64,000 bases of DNA from Ceratobasidium sp. AG-K (Eukaryota; Basidiomycota; Agaricomycetes; Cantharellales; Ceratobasidiaceae). Below are positions 50,886 through 61,287 of this stretch, piece by piece. The position numbers and the translations under genes were made by a program. Location: the NCBI GenBank assembly GCA_037039685.1, contig JAWNGF010000002.1, positions 1,984,001-2,048,000 of the forward strand, written 5' to 3'. Within the stretch, counting starts at the first letter, position 1; each line of letters begins with the position of its first letter. Below the pieces are notes generated by a model. That model saw nothing but the letters and a program-made list of their open reading frames with translations. It was not told the DNA's origin and did no database searches.

Positions 50886-52037
50886 AGGATGTCGTCCGTC
50901 GCTGATTTCAGGTCTAGGTTCGTGTGTGTAGGGTGATTCGCAACGAGGATCACCATTTTATAGTGGAATATTCCATCTCGGCGATGCTCGAGGGGCTTCG
51001 ACCGAATGCTGCCTCTCGAGTAGCGCCTGTTCCCAGTAAGTGATTCGACGCAATGTGATACGCACGCTGATTGGTTGCAGTCAAGGACACATGTTATGGT
51101 GAGTGCCTGGCGAGTGCCGAAAACGGCTGCTGACCGAGGACTAGTTTTGGCCAAGACCTCGCCGCATGTTCTCTCACCTGAGCTCTTCGGCCTGCACTTG
51201 GGCTTGCATCTTGTGGGCACGCATGTGCATGTACGAGCGGCTCGAATAGTCATCCAGCAGGTCAAGTGGGCACGGATACCCGTGCGAGGACGACTGCACG
51301 CATCGACCTTTTTGCGCGATGGCGAGGAGAAGCGTTCGATCACGATTGATGTGCGAAGAGAGACCCCAGCGGCGGCGCTGGAAGAAGACAAGGCAGTCGA
51401 GGATGTGGTGACAGCCGATGTGAGGTCCAGCATACAGGGACTCGTGGGTGAGTAACCCAGTTTAGGTTTGAGCCAAGACTCACGGCACGCAGTGATGAAA
51501 ACCGTGGTGGTTCGAGATGGCTATTCACGGGACGAGTGCACCAACGTAAATGAGCACAATGACGGAGTGTATTGCGCGGAAATGGATGTGGAGTATTTGC
51601 TTGGCCTTCCGCGTGTACCGCTCCGGATCGAAGGATTGGCGGCGCTGGGCGAGTCTATGCGGTTCACGGATGTGGCGCAGCGAGTGCGGGAAACGAGCCT
51701 CGAAGTGTTTGCGACAGACGAGGACGAGGACGTGCAGGCAACCATGCACCGCATGAGTCGTGAAGTCCTGGACACGAATCCGACTGTGGTGGAGGTGACG
51801 TACAAGATGCCCAATCGCCATTATATCCCGGTGCCGTGAGTCTTGGTTTGCTTGAGTCGTTCGTTGGCTGAATGCCGGACCCTAGGCTGGACTATATCGG
51901 ATTGCAAAACACCAAGGCTCGTGATGCCGAGGTGTTCTGTCCTGTGGATGCGCCAAGGTAAGAGACAGCGTCGTTACGGGCGACAAATGCTGACGGCATG
52001 CAGTGGATGTGTTTCGACGACGGTTGCGCGTGTGTGA
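50841..52037 (+). CDS. Uricase-like protein with substituted active-site residues (tandem paralog)
   Basis: From MTSSMHGTESVRA the frame runs through intron 50882-50931 to TVIRNEDHHFIVEYSISAML, then IKDTCY, LAKTSPHVLSPELFGLHLGL, VVRDGYSRDECTNVNEHNDG, VFATDEDEDVQATMHRM and MPNRHYIPVPLDYIGLQ, ending STTVARV. Several intron positions match the upstream uricase (around IK-TCY, before LDYIG and in the last codons), showing tandem duplication. The catalytic and urate-binding residues differ: the Lys of YGKDK is Thr, Thr-Asp of ATDS is Pro-Val, Phe of SAFEGF is Arg, and Arg of DDRIF is Gly. The VQ and Asn/His pairs are kept. There are no internal stops, so it looks maintained but not a normal uricase. 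The in-frame zinc-finger region upstream suggests a fusion; a separate start at 50841 or 50853 is equally possible. Confidence 0.78.
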
Positions 52038-52482
52038 TGAGTTTGGGATGGACACGTTTGGCATCTATAAGTTAACATATCTCTTGGCGATTAGCGTGTA
52101 CACTAGATAGTTTATGTCTGCGAATGGCTTCTTTATCTATCAATGCTTGGCAGGCATGGGGCATGAGCATCGAAGTGATCGGGCATCGCTTAGTCAAGCA
52201 ACACTCGACCACCTCCAACGACAAGAGCGCCGTTGCGGGTGCATACACCTAGCTGCGCTTGACTGATTACAGCGCCGAAACATTCGAGTGTAATGAAGAG
52301 ACAGGCCTGGTGGGAAAGCGCAGCGACGCCAGGGGCGGAAGCAAATGCCGTGACCAAGAATGTCTTGTGTGTGCCGCCAAGCCTCTCGCCCGCCATGACA
52401 CTTTGCATTTCTTTCTGGCTCGTCTCTCCCGTCTCTGGCACATTTCTTGCCGCCATTCCGCCCTCCACCGCCTCATCCCCCC
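52038..52482. other. Intergenic region
   Basis: 3' flank of the uricase-like gene and 5' flank of the single-pass membrane protein gene. No supported feature. Confidence 0.5.
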
Positions 52483-53665
52483 ATGAAGTCCCGAATCACT
52501 GTTCTGGCCCTTGTGTCGCTGGCCGTCGCACAGGACACCACTGTCCAGTGCAGGTAAGCAGCCCATCATCCGACCAACCCTCTCTGATCCTCCCCAGTTA
52601 CGCCGATTGGACAACCAACGAGCGCGGCCAGTCGCCATGTCTGGTGTGGGCAGAGTTGCAAACAAAGTGCGATCCCGGCGGCGTCAGGTGCGTCTCTCAA
52701 CATCCTGTACTTCTCCTGCTCATCTAGCCCAGAGTCACCCCCCTCGCCAACTCGCGATATCACTACACACAACCCGATGAGGAACACGAAATCAACGACT
52801 GCAACTGCTCGGTTGTTGCCTACAACCTCATGGCGGCCTGTACCTGGTGCCAGCTGGGCGTCAACGACAAGTGGGTCAATGAGACGCTGTGGCGCTCCGA
52901 GTGTCCAACATACAACGCGCGAGGGTATGTCATATTCTTAATTATATAGCATGCATGTTCATTTTGAGCAGGGTCAGCGTCGACACCAGCGACTTGACGA
53001 TTCCTGATTGGGCGACTATTCCCAATGCTGGCGGCATGTGGAGACCTAGCGTTGCTAGTGTTGCTGCCACCCCGCCTACCGTCACTCCTACTTCACGTAA
53101 GTCTTTCGGGTTAATATTTCGGCTCGTCTAATCTGTGAGTAGCAACGGCCACCGCTCAATTCACGCCCCAATCCACGGCCGACACAAACAACCCCAGTTA
53201 TGGCCCAAAGAAGGACAGCAATGCGGGTGCCATTGCAGGTTCGTCCCATCCGACTAGCACTCGATGTGATCTAATTATGTTGCAGGAGGCGTAGTTGGCG
53301 GGGCGCTCATCGTCCTCTTATTCGCCGCCCTGTTCATCTTCTTTATCCGACGGAGTAAACGCCGAGCCAAGATAGAAGCTCGCCTCCAATCCCAATCGCG
53401 TCGCTCAAGCAGATCCCGACCACCTGGTGCCCCTTCCCGACCGCGCTCGCAACACACCAAACCTGCCGACTCCCCATCCGACCCCAAGGTTGAATTATCA
53501 GCCTCACCCAGCCTTCCCGCTGCCCCTGAAATGGCATACCATCCACGCTGCAACCACGGCATCGCCTCGCTTGCGCACGGCGCGTCCCCACGGGCGAGTA
53601 CGAGCACAGCCGTCGACGACGGTGGCAAGACGCCACCCACCAAATCCGCCGACCAGATGGTATGA
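52483..53665 (+). CDS. Single-pass membrane protein with Cys-rich ectodomain
   Basis: Signal peptide: MKSRITVLALVSLAVAQD. The ectodomain has exons YADWTTNERGQSPCLVWAEL, VTPLANSRYHYTQPDEEHEI and DCNCSVVAYNLMAACTWCQL, and ends in a Ser/Thr/Pro-rich stalk. The membrane helix AIAGGVVGGALIVLLFAALF follows, then a basic stop-transfer (IRRSKRRAK) and a Ser/Pro-rich cytosolic tail ending PTKSADQMV. This is a widespread architecture in mushroom-forming fungi, with a conserved Cys pattern (C..C, CNC, ACTWC), but I know no assigned function. A cell-surface sensor or wall-associated protein is plausible by analogy to Mid2/Wsc-like layouts, with no sequence proof. Confidence 0.83.
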
Positions 53666-54742
53666 TCTTGGGCTCTCGTTTCTTCTTTGGGTAGGGTTGG
53701 GATTATGTATTTGTTTCGTCGGCCTTTTTATCCTTGTTCATTTATGCCTCACCTCGTATGTTACCTCGCTCTGTTCTCTTCGTGTGTTATTAGCATCTGC
53801 ACGACTGCATAGAATCAATCCATCTCTCGTGTCTCTTGTGCTCGGTTCGTTGATGACGCGTACGCATGGAAAGTCTGGGCGTGGGTAGAATCCTCCGTCG
53901 ATATCACATGCTCGACAAGTCTTGGGATCGAGTCTTGTCGCTTGGGGTGAACTTTGTCCGACACGCTATCGGAATGCTTGGCGTGAGCATCTTTGAATTT
54001 CGTCTGTATCGCACATGGTACCGTATAAAAGCAAAAATAAGAGAAAAAGTAGAGAATATTAATAGAAACAAAGAATCGTAGAAGTGGAAGCGTTCTATCA
54101 GTCAACTTTTTTCGGCCGTGGGGTCAAGTCACAAATAGCGCCCATACGTCACCGTACCACCATGGGATGTATTCTGGACCTCCGGCCCCATGGTTTGTTC
54201 GTCCTCGGCCCGATGAGTGAGTGCGTAGTCTCCAGTGATTGATGAAACTAGCGGCTTCACGGTCAGGAGCCTTGGAGCACTCGAATACGCCCATTTGGTT
54301 CTGGTAAAGGATGAGGGATGGTACTGATGGATTAGAAGGTAGTTTTAGCATGACTCGCGGAGATCGCAGAGGGAGAACATCGAGACAGCATCGATCGGAT
54401 GGTGGCGGGTGGATCTTGTCGTTCCGGGCTCATTCTGGCAGAGAGCGAGCACGGTAAGGATCGCCAGGCATGGTCCCATATGACGCGCTGGGGTACAGGC
54501 TGAAACCACCGGTGATATTCATGGAGTTACTGGGAAGGTATGCCTCGGGACTGGTCATTAGCGGACCATGCGATCGGTGACGTTCATAGTGAAAGGAGTC
54601 TTGATTGAACATGTGGCGAGGGTAAATAATGAAAGAGACGAGTAGGTAATAAATGACAGGGCTTTCGTACACGTAGGGCCGAGAGGAGCGTTACACAAGT
54701 CGGGGGAAAATGAAGGATCGTGTCGGGAGAAGCAAAGGGATG
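53666..54742. other. Intergenic/3'-flanking stretch
   Basis: Holds the 3' flanks of two convergent genes. A 71-codon plus-strand frame (53866-54081) and minus-strand frames (54124-54351, 54430-54672) exist. The latter is Tyr/Pro/Ser-rich (AYLPSNSMNITGGFSLYPSA) and might be part of an unrecognised gene. I cannot support any of them. Confidence 0.4.
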
Positions 54743-56343
54743 TCAATAGTGCGGCGTGGGCTGCTGGACAACTTGTTGAGCGTGGTGGTGGTGTCCAGGT
54801 GCGAAAGCCATTGGGTCCTGGTGAAACAGTTCAGATCAGCACGGGGGGATCGACAAAATTTGAATATAGTTTAAGTTAATAGACGTTGGTAATGAATCAA
54901 CTCGGCAGATGAGGTTATCATGTTGCAATGGCAGGTGTTCGGGACAATGGGTAATTCGAGCGACGATGGACCATATCGGGTGAAGAGGATTCACAAAAGA
55001 TGCGCATGGCAAGGTAAAACGTTACCAGGCCCGGTCGAACAAGGGACGCATAAACGAGGGCCCAACGGAACCCCGCTGTCGATGCGGTAGACCATGCATG
55101 CATTGCACCACCCAGAAACACATCGTGCCCATCTCCCCCGAGCCCCGTAGCCGCATGATGTACTCCCAAACCATGATTGAAAAGCATGCTCACCATTTTC
55201 CGCTTCTTGGCAGGCTTCAACCCTGTCCCTCCGACCGTACCGCCTGATGCCACCATTCCACCTCCCACATGTCCATTTACACCATCCTCTCTGTCCTTTC
55301 GTTTCGCCGTTGCTCCTGCTCCTACCGGGCCTGCTCCTGGTGGCCGCGCGGCGGCAGTTTTTAGATTTGGGTTCGCGGGCAGTGGATGCCGTTGCTGTGG
55401 AGGTTGCGGTGGTCTTTGTGCTGGCGCCTGTTGCGTTGAGGGACATGACTGCTTGCTAACTGACTTGGAGGCAATGGGCCTGTGGGCCTTCGGATGGCTG
55501 GATTTGGGGTGCCAGCAGCACTTGGTTGCACAGATTGGCCAACGCCGGGCGTCGGAGGCGCAGAAGGCTGCGATGGGTCAATCGGGCGCTTCTTTTTCTG
55601 GAGTAGCAGAACGAAGCGAATTGAGATTGACAGGTAATGAGCGCACGGATCAATGGGGAAACCGAAGCACACGCACCTTTTTCTTCCGCTCCTTGTCATC
55701 GCCGGTGAGCGCACTCGCATTGAACTTGTAAAGCACAGCGTGAGGTTGTCGGTGTGCAATAAACAAAGGCAACTTACGCCAGGAACACCGCCCTCCTTGA
55801 GTCGAAAGGCATGGACGAGGGTGGTGCGGTCGAGCTTGGCGATGGGGACGGCTTGCTTCTCGGGATTGAGCATAAGATCCGACAGAAAAGTGTCCTTTTT
55901 GTGGTTGTGCTTCCCAACTGGGCGAGACCCGAACGTAAGCGGGCGCGATGGGAAATAGTGCCTGATGACGAGACTCACGACCAAGGTCCTTGATAAAATG
56001 CTTGTACCCGTGTTGAAAGAGGCCCTCTTTGGGTCCATGGCGCGCGTCGTCCTGCACCTCGCCATCCTCTTTTCGCTTGCCCTTGTCCTCGATGGCGCCA
56101 GGCGCAGAGGTTGTAAACGGCCGCACAAATTCATCATAAACCGGCAAAATCCCAAATTTTCCAAGCAGGTCGTGTGTCGGATGTATTATCGAGCGCGGAC
56201 GAGAAGGAGCTGAGTAGATAATTGTGTGTCGCGCGGTGGCGGTGGAGTGGTGTGAGAGGCCTCACTGTCAGCTTGCGGATTGGACAATCTGATCTACCCA
56301 CCTGGATCAGGTGCGAGATACGCAGCCAGCCCGACCCATTCAT
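54743..56343 (-). CDS. MED19: Mediator subunit 19 (Rox3 family)
   Basis: The core reads HDLLGKFGILPVYDEFVRPF then TTSAPGAIEDKGKRKEDGEV and YKHFIKDL, and after introns PGKHNHKKDTFLSDLMLNPE and IAKLDRTTLVHAFRLKEGGV. This is the fungal Rox3/MED19 signature. A Pro/Gln/Ala-rich tail follows, with GLKPAKKRKM. The last exon can be joined in phase over a 376-nt intron (54818-55193) to DPMAFAPGHHHHAQQVVQQP, ending TPHY at 54743. MED19 is a head-middle subunit of Mediator, the coactivator bridging transcription factors and RNA polymerase II. The first exon is unresolved: an ATG at 56343 is a candidate, but the frame upstream of HDLL needs a splice I could not fix. The last exon is inferred from phase and composition only. 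Confidence 0.72.
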
Positions 56344-56666
56344 GCCTGCGGCGCCCACTCCTGTCGCTGTTGTCGTTGCTGACGAAGCTGATTGTGCCGA
56401 GAGACTCTGGCGTACGACGGCCCGGCAACAGCACTGGGCTGTGTCATGAGGAATTTAAATGTTGAACTGTATATATAAGTGCGGTCGCCGTCGTCTAGGT
56501 CGTGGGAGGCGTAGCGGCGGGCGGTCCGGCGGTAAGCAACCTTGCAGTGGTCGCGGTCAAGAAGGACCCCAATACCAGACCCTGATCTCGGCCTCACACA
56601 ATTTGGTTTCCAATTGTAAATCCCGGTTTACCTTTGATTTTATCCTCCACCTAGTCATCCATCGCC

Positions 56667-58783
56667 ATGTCCTGCGAGAACCCAGACGAATCCAAGGCAG
56701 ACGTCATGCCGCGTAGGTGTTATTTTATGCACATATCCTATCTAACTTGCTCTAGGAAAGCCCAAATATGACAAGGATCCTGTGTGTGTCAGATGCAGGA
56801 ACAAGGATGTTTCTCCGAGCATCATTGTTAGACACTCGGTCTATTGCAGGTGAGCACTTGGCCTAATCTATTTACAGAAAGAACTCAACTTTCCCAGGTC
56901 CTGCTTTCTCACCTCGCTAGGTCACCGGTTCCGTAGATCCCTTGAACCCACCATCAACCCTCCCGAGGTCGCTCCGCCACCAGGTCCTAGACGGATCCCA
57001 CTTCGTCCTGCTCTCAAAGCATCAGGAAATCTACTATTGGGGTTCTCTGGTGGTCCCGCATCGTCCCTTCTCCTCGACCTTATCCACGAGTCCTACTTTA
57101 CCCCTGCCCAACTTGACCCTGCACGAGGAACCAAGCAAAAGTCGAAGCGAGAAAATGTATGGGGAGCCGGACGAGTTGCCTTTATTGACATGTCTGCCGC
57201 ATATCCTGGAGTAAGTCTTGGTTTCCACATCCCGCCCTACTCTAACGCGCGCATAGACCCCTGATCGAACAGAGGACGCCCGCCGCCTAGTCGCTCGCTA
57301 TTCCCATTTCGAGTTTGTCCCTCTGCGCATCGAGAATGCATTCGACCCAGCCTGGGCAGCATCCACGGGTTTTTCTCTGCAAAAATCAGTTGGCGTCGAT
57401 CTCAGTTCTGAAGGTGTGTGCATAACCCGCATACCGTCGTCCATTAAGATTGGGTTTCTAGACCTCCCGACCGCAACCTCAACGCCAGCTGCGCCAACCG
57501 CGGCACTCTTAACCTACCTCTCCTCCCAACCCTCCTCCTCGGCTCGCACGACAGCACTGCGGACTCTTACTCGACTCTTACTCCAGCATACGGCACGATA
57601 CACTCAATCCTCACATCTACTCCTAGGCACATCACTCACGTCATATGCTGTCGATCTGTTGGACGCGGTCGCAATTGGCGCCGGGTTCTCTATCCGTCAA
57701 GTAGGCGAGGAAACTTGGGAGGACATCAGGGTCGTCCGCCCTTTGCGAGAAATCACAGACAAAGAGGTTGCAGCAGGAGTATGGTGGCGCCAAGTCCAAG
57801 TCATGCCGGCTTCGATTGGGGGTGGGGTGCTCGCACCCGCAGAAACAGGGATCACAAAACTCACTAAAGGTTAGCACACCTAGTTCTATTATTTGAGTTG
57901 TAGAATTTGAATCGGGCATCATTAGACTTTATCATAGGCCTCGATCGGGATTTTCCCTCGACAGTGCACACGATTGCCCGAACATGCGAAAAGCTCGCTC
58001 CAGGAGGTGGTTCGGGTGCGACACGCTGTCAATTATGCGAGCGGTAAGTCCCGGACGAATCAATTTGAAGGAGATCATATATTTTGGAATGTGGATCGTT
58101 TATTGAGGGCAGCGGCGAACTCCGTTGCTAGTCTGGAAGTGCGCCAGTCGGTCGGGCGCTCTTCCACAGCGTGCTGCACGCTGCATTCCGACTTGATCCC
58201 GGTCTGGTGGTCTCCAGGTTACCGCTATCTCCGAGCGCATGCATCCTCTCCCTTCTCCTCTGCATTGACCCCACATCTTCTATTCAATGGCTGAAATATC
58301 CCCCTTTTCCTATTTGGAGCCGAACCGACTTACAATATTTCTATTCACTCCAGTCCTATCCAGCCAGGAGTTCAGGCATGGAAAGCCCAGACAGCGATTC
58401 GCTCATTTGACGCGGCGCAAGTTAGCGTGAACGCACCTCCGTCACCACGTTCAGCCACCGCTGTACGCCCCGAGGCAAGTCGTTCGCCATCGAGCGCCAC
58501 CAATGATCAGCCAGGATCTCAAGTGAAAGGATCCTCTATTACGGTTCCGCTTTCTGCTACATTGAATGGCCAGGCCTCCGGGGCCGCTCCTCCATTGTCT
58601 ATGGATGCAGCTCCCGGCGGTCTCGCCACTCGCCTATGCTACGCCTGCCATACCCAACTCACTAGCCGAGACCGTGTGAGTCGGACCGGTCCCATCAATA
58701 ATACACCGGTCACGCTGCCAGTCTGGGTTCGGCCGGCGGCAGATATCCGCGGGTACCTTTTGGACGAAGACGAGGAGAGTTAG
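56667..58783 (+). CDS. NCS2: Cytoplasmic tRNA 2-thiolation protein 2
   Basis: Start MSCENPDESKADVMPR, then KYDKDPVCVRCRNKDVSPSI then RHSVYC, a zinc-binding pattern. The PP-loop-like core reads LLGFSGGPASSLLLDLIHES (SGGxxS), then VWGAGRVAFIDMSAAYPG and TRLLLQHTARYTQSSHLLLG then TSLTSYAVDLLDAVAIGAGF. The C-terminal CQLCERPIQPGVQAWKAQTA is reached over a 310-nt intron (58044-58353), and CYACHTQL with VRPAADIRGYLLDEDEES closes the protein. This is Ncs2/Ctu2, which with Ncs6/Ctu1 adds sulfur to wobble uridine 34 of Lys, Gln and Glu tRNAs using Urm1-carried sulfur. It is cytosolic. Confidence 0.92.
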
Positions 58784-59608
58784 TCGACACGTCGGAGATG
58801 GATGGTGTAACCAGATGGATAGGAAAAGCGGCCTGCAATCCACGGACGAGTTGGGCAGGTAGGGGGTGTTAGATAAGATGGATTTGCCGGTTTCGATGAG
58901 GGGCTGGCCAGGCCAAATGGTTTCGATGATGGAACGTGATCGATGTAGGTGGTGCGGTGTGGGGTTGACATACTAGTACAAGGGTTTTGCGGTTAAGATC
59001 GTCTTAGACCAAAAAAGGGGGCGCAATATGCATGAGAGCAGTGAAGAAGCAATGAAGTCCTCAACTTAGGAGGCCAAATGAATAGGATCGGGCGATCCGA
59101 AAGTTCACCGAATAGTACCTATCACCTGGTGCAAAGGTTTCTGCGCTCGACCTTCGAGCCTGGGTAGGCATAAAGTCACATTCCTTCTCACCTCGTGTAT
59201 CGCTCGGCCGTCGCCAGAGCTTTCGGGTTTCTAGCGGGCCCGGCGGGCGTGCCAACGTGCCTACTCACCTATCCAGGTCATCCGGCTCCATCACGTTCCA
59301 CACCTACTCGATGGTTTGGTGTTCGGTACATCCGTCTGGGGCAGATTCAGGCGGATATGCGCTCGGAAGCGTGGAGCTCGAACGAGTGCGATGCGGGGTG
59401 CGAACTCTATCTGTTTGAGACACGATCAGGTAGCGGTCGGTCGGCTCGCGCCGACGTGCTCTCCACCTCGACTTCTCGTCGGGACATTCCAGCCACTTCA
59501 AACCCTAGGCACTTCAGGATGCGCTGGCACCGCGTCAAAAAGGTTATGCGACAGGGAAAACGTATTTGTAGGACGTGTTAGAGTTGTAGAGTACATAGCG
59601 TCGGTCGA
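58784..59608. other. Convergent intergenic region
   Basis: 3' flanks of NCS2 and ERG28. A plus-strand open frame (59195-59581) reads TRWFGVRYIRLGQIQADMRS, but I recognise no domain and no splice extends it convincingly. Treated as non-coding. Confidence 0.4.
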
Positions 59609-60158
59609 TCAGCGCGAGACGTAAAAGTCGTATTGGGTCCACATCCAAAAGAAAGACGTGGCTGTTTGAAACATTTTGGTTGGTTGATCTACGTCAGAAG
59701 TGAGGGGTATCATGATAGGAGACTTACTTGATACAACCATTGGGCTCAGCAATCCTGGTCCGAGGCCCGCCGTGCGAAAGATGAGAAACTCAGAGGTAAA
59801 GTGGCCAAACGCGAGGACGTAGGTCCACATTGTGAGGTCGTACACGCTTTTCAGACGCGTTAGGACGCGTTCGGCCGAGTATAGTCACACACGCACACTT
59901 TTTCATTCACGTGGTACGCGCAATAGAACCGTAGGATGGCCGAGGTGAGCGTCCAGATCGCAAACGTACGCGACTGGAGAGGCGTAACTGGAACAGGCTT
60001 AGTATAGGGCTTGAGGAGAAGGCGAGAATGTGAATACCGTTCTGCGGCTGTTTACTGTAGATACGCTTCGTTAAGCTCAAGGTCAAAAAGTTCTGCACTG
60101 TGTTAAACACTGCGAGTGACGAAACCAGAAGCTGCCATTTGGGGAGAAGCCCGGCTGC
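59609..60158 (-). CDS. ERG28: Ergosterol biosynthesis scaffold protein ERG28
   Basis: Exons read AAGLLPKWQLLVSSLAVFNT then VQNFLTLSLTKRIYSKQPQN, then VTPLQSRTFAIWTLTSAILR then FYCAYHVNEK, then VYDLTMWTYVLAFGHFTSEF then LIFRTAGLGPGLLSPMV, and finally SFFWMWTQYDFYVSR. This is the full four-helix Erg28 pattern (SRTFxxWTxxSAxLR, YxCAYHxNEK, ElxxFRT). Erg28 is an ER membrane tether for the C-4 demethylation complex in sterol synthesis. No in-frame ATG is visible directly upstream of AAGLLPKW. The sequence at 60159 looks like a splice acceptor (CCTCAG), so a tiny first exon further upstream is likely and the true start is not given here. Confidence 0.88.
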
Positions 60159-60454
60159 CTGAGGAATGACTATTCGTAGGAGTGGGTTTCAGTATAAAGC
60201 ACCAACAGCGGGACAAAATGCTCACAGCTAGAAAGAGACATATTTCTTGGGATTGTGTAAGAAACAATCTGGTTCAGCGACAACGTGTCCAATCGCGCTT
60301 GAATGTGGTTGAAAGTCGACCACGCGCTCAACAGAAAATTCGGGTATTATTGCCCAGGATCCAGGGCCAGTGCCATGTGTCCTTGATCTTATTCAAAACC
60401 CTGTTGGAGCGCTTACTTATTTGACAATAGTCTCCTGCAGTTTACTAGACATAG

Positions 60455-60850
60455 ATGGCCATCGTCTGTGCCTTTGGGCTCGGGTATGATTACGCATTCA
60501 AGTTACTCTGGCGTTACGCTTCCTTTTGGTTGCTCGTATGGATGGCTGGATCCATGGAACTAACGATCTGGAACCTAACCCATGTGTTTTTCACTCGACT
60601 TGGCTCAATATTTCCCTTCGCTAGCACGGCGTACTACTGTGTATTGCGGATTATTGCGTGTATGAACATGCCTAGTATGTTGTACTAAATTGGTTATCGG
60701 AAATATACTAGCTATCGCGACAATTGCCACGGCACAGAAAGGCCTGCTGCAATCTGGCGAAGCCATTGACAACCCTGCACGCCGATCTCTCTCCTGGTAT
60801 CTCACTTTGATCCACTAAATCTTCACATTGTTAGGCGAACTTAGTGTAAG
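60455..60850 (+). CDS. Possible small multi-pass membrane protein, unrecognised
   Basis: An open frame MAIVCAFGLGYDYAFKLLWR then YASFWLLVWMAGSMELTIWN and AYYCVLRIIACMNMP is strongly hydrophobic. It can be spliced at a GTATGT...ATACTAG intron to TIATIATAQKGLLQSGEAID then NPARRSLS, and by another intron to a stop near 60848. The smooth continuation over two introns favours a real coding segment. However, I find no family and no convincing upstream exon, so it may be the tail of a longer gene or a relic. Confidence 0.35.
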
Positions 60851-61287
60851 GATCCTATCGTGGGTAGGATTATACCGAGACTAAGCACAACCCGGCGTTG
60901 CCACCCCCTTACGAAATCGATGTTCTTTATCTGCAAGGCTTGCTTCTGGTGCAACCAGGAGTATTGACACCCATGTTGTATGGGTGCGATTACTGGATGC
61001 ATCCTACCCTTCGATTCCATCTGTTCTTGACTCATTCACACGGCTTCGTTCTCCCATATACGAAAGCGGGCGCGTTTCCTATCCCAGCATGGGCAGCGTT
61101 CCATCCATACCTTCGTCCACAAATGGATTGACCGGAGCTTCCGGCGATAAGTAGTCGACGAGTCATGCGGCTGGCGCTGATTCTGTTTGCTAAATGCTGT
61201 GCGGGCGTAGGCATATATGCAGTGTAACCGTGAGTGCCAACCATCACTCCTAGCCAAAGGGTACGTCTCACAAGAAGTTGAACCGTT

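Noticed and set aside
50888..50940. Alternative start for the uricase-like gene, with ATG at 50889 and a 20-nt intron giving MSSVADFRVIRNEDHHF
   Set aside because: A 20-nt spliceosomal intron is too short. The 50-nt intron 50882-50931 explains the same downstream exon.
54918..55193. Read-through extension of MED19 (MVSMLFNHGLGVHHAATGLG and onward)
   Set aside because: The segment starts exactly at a GTGAGC donor and has no family resemblance. An in-phase exon at 54743-54817 is a better end, though unproven.
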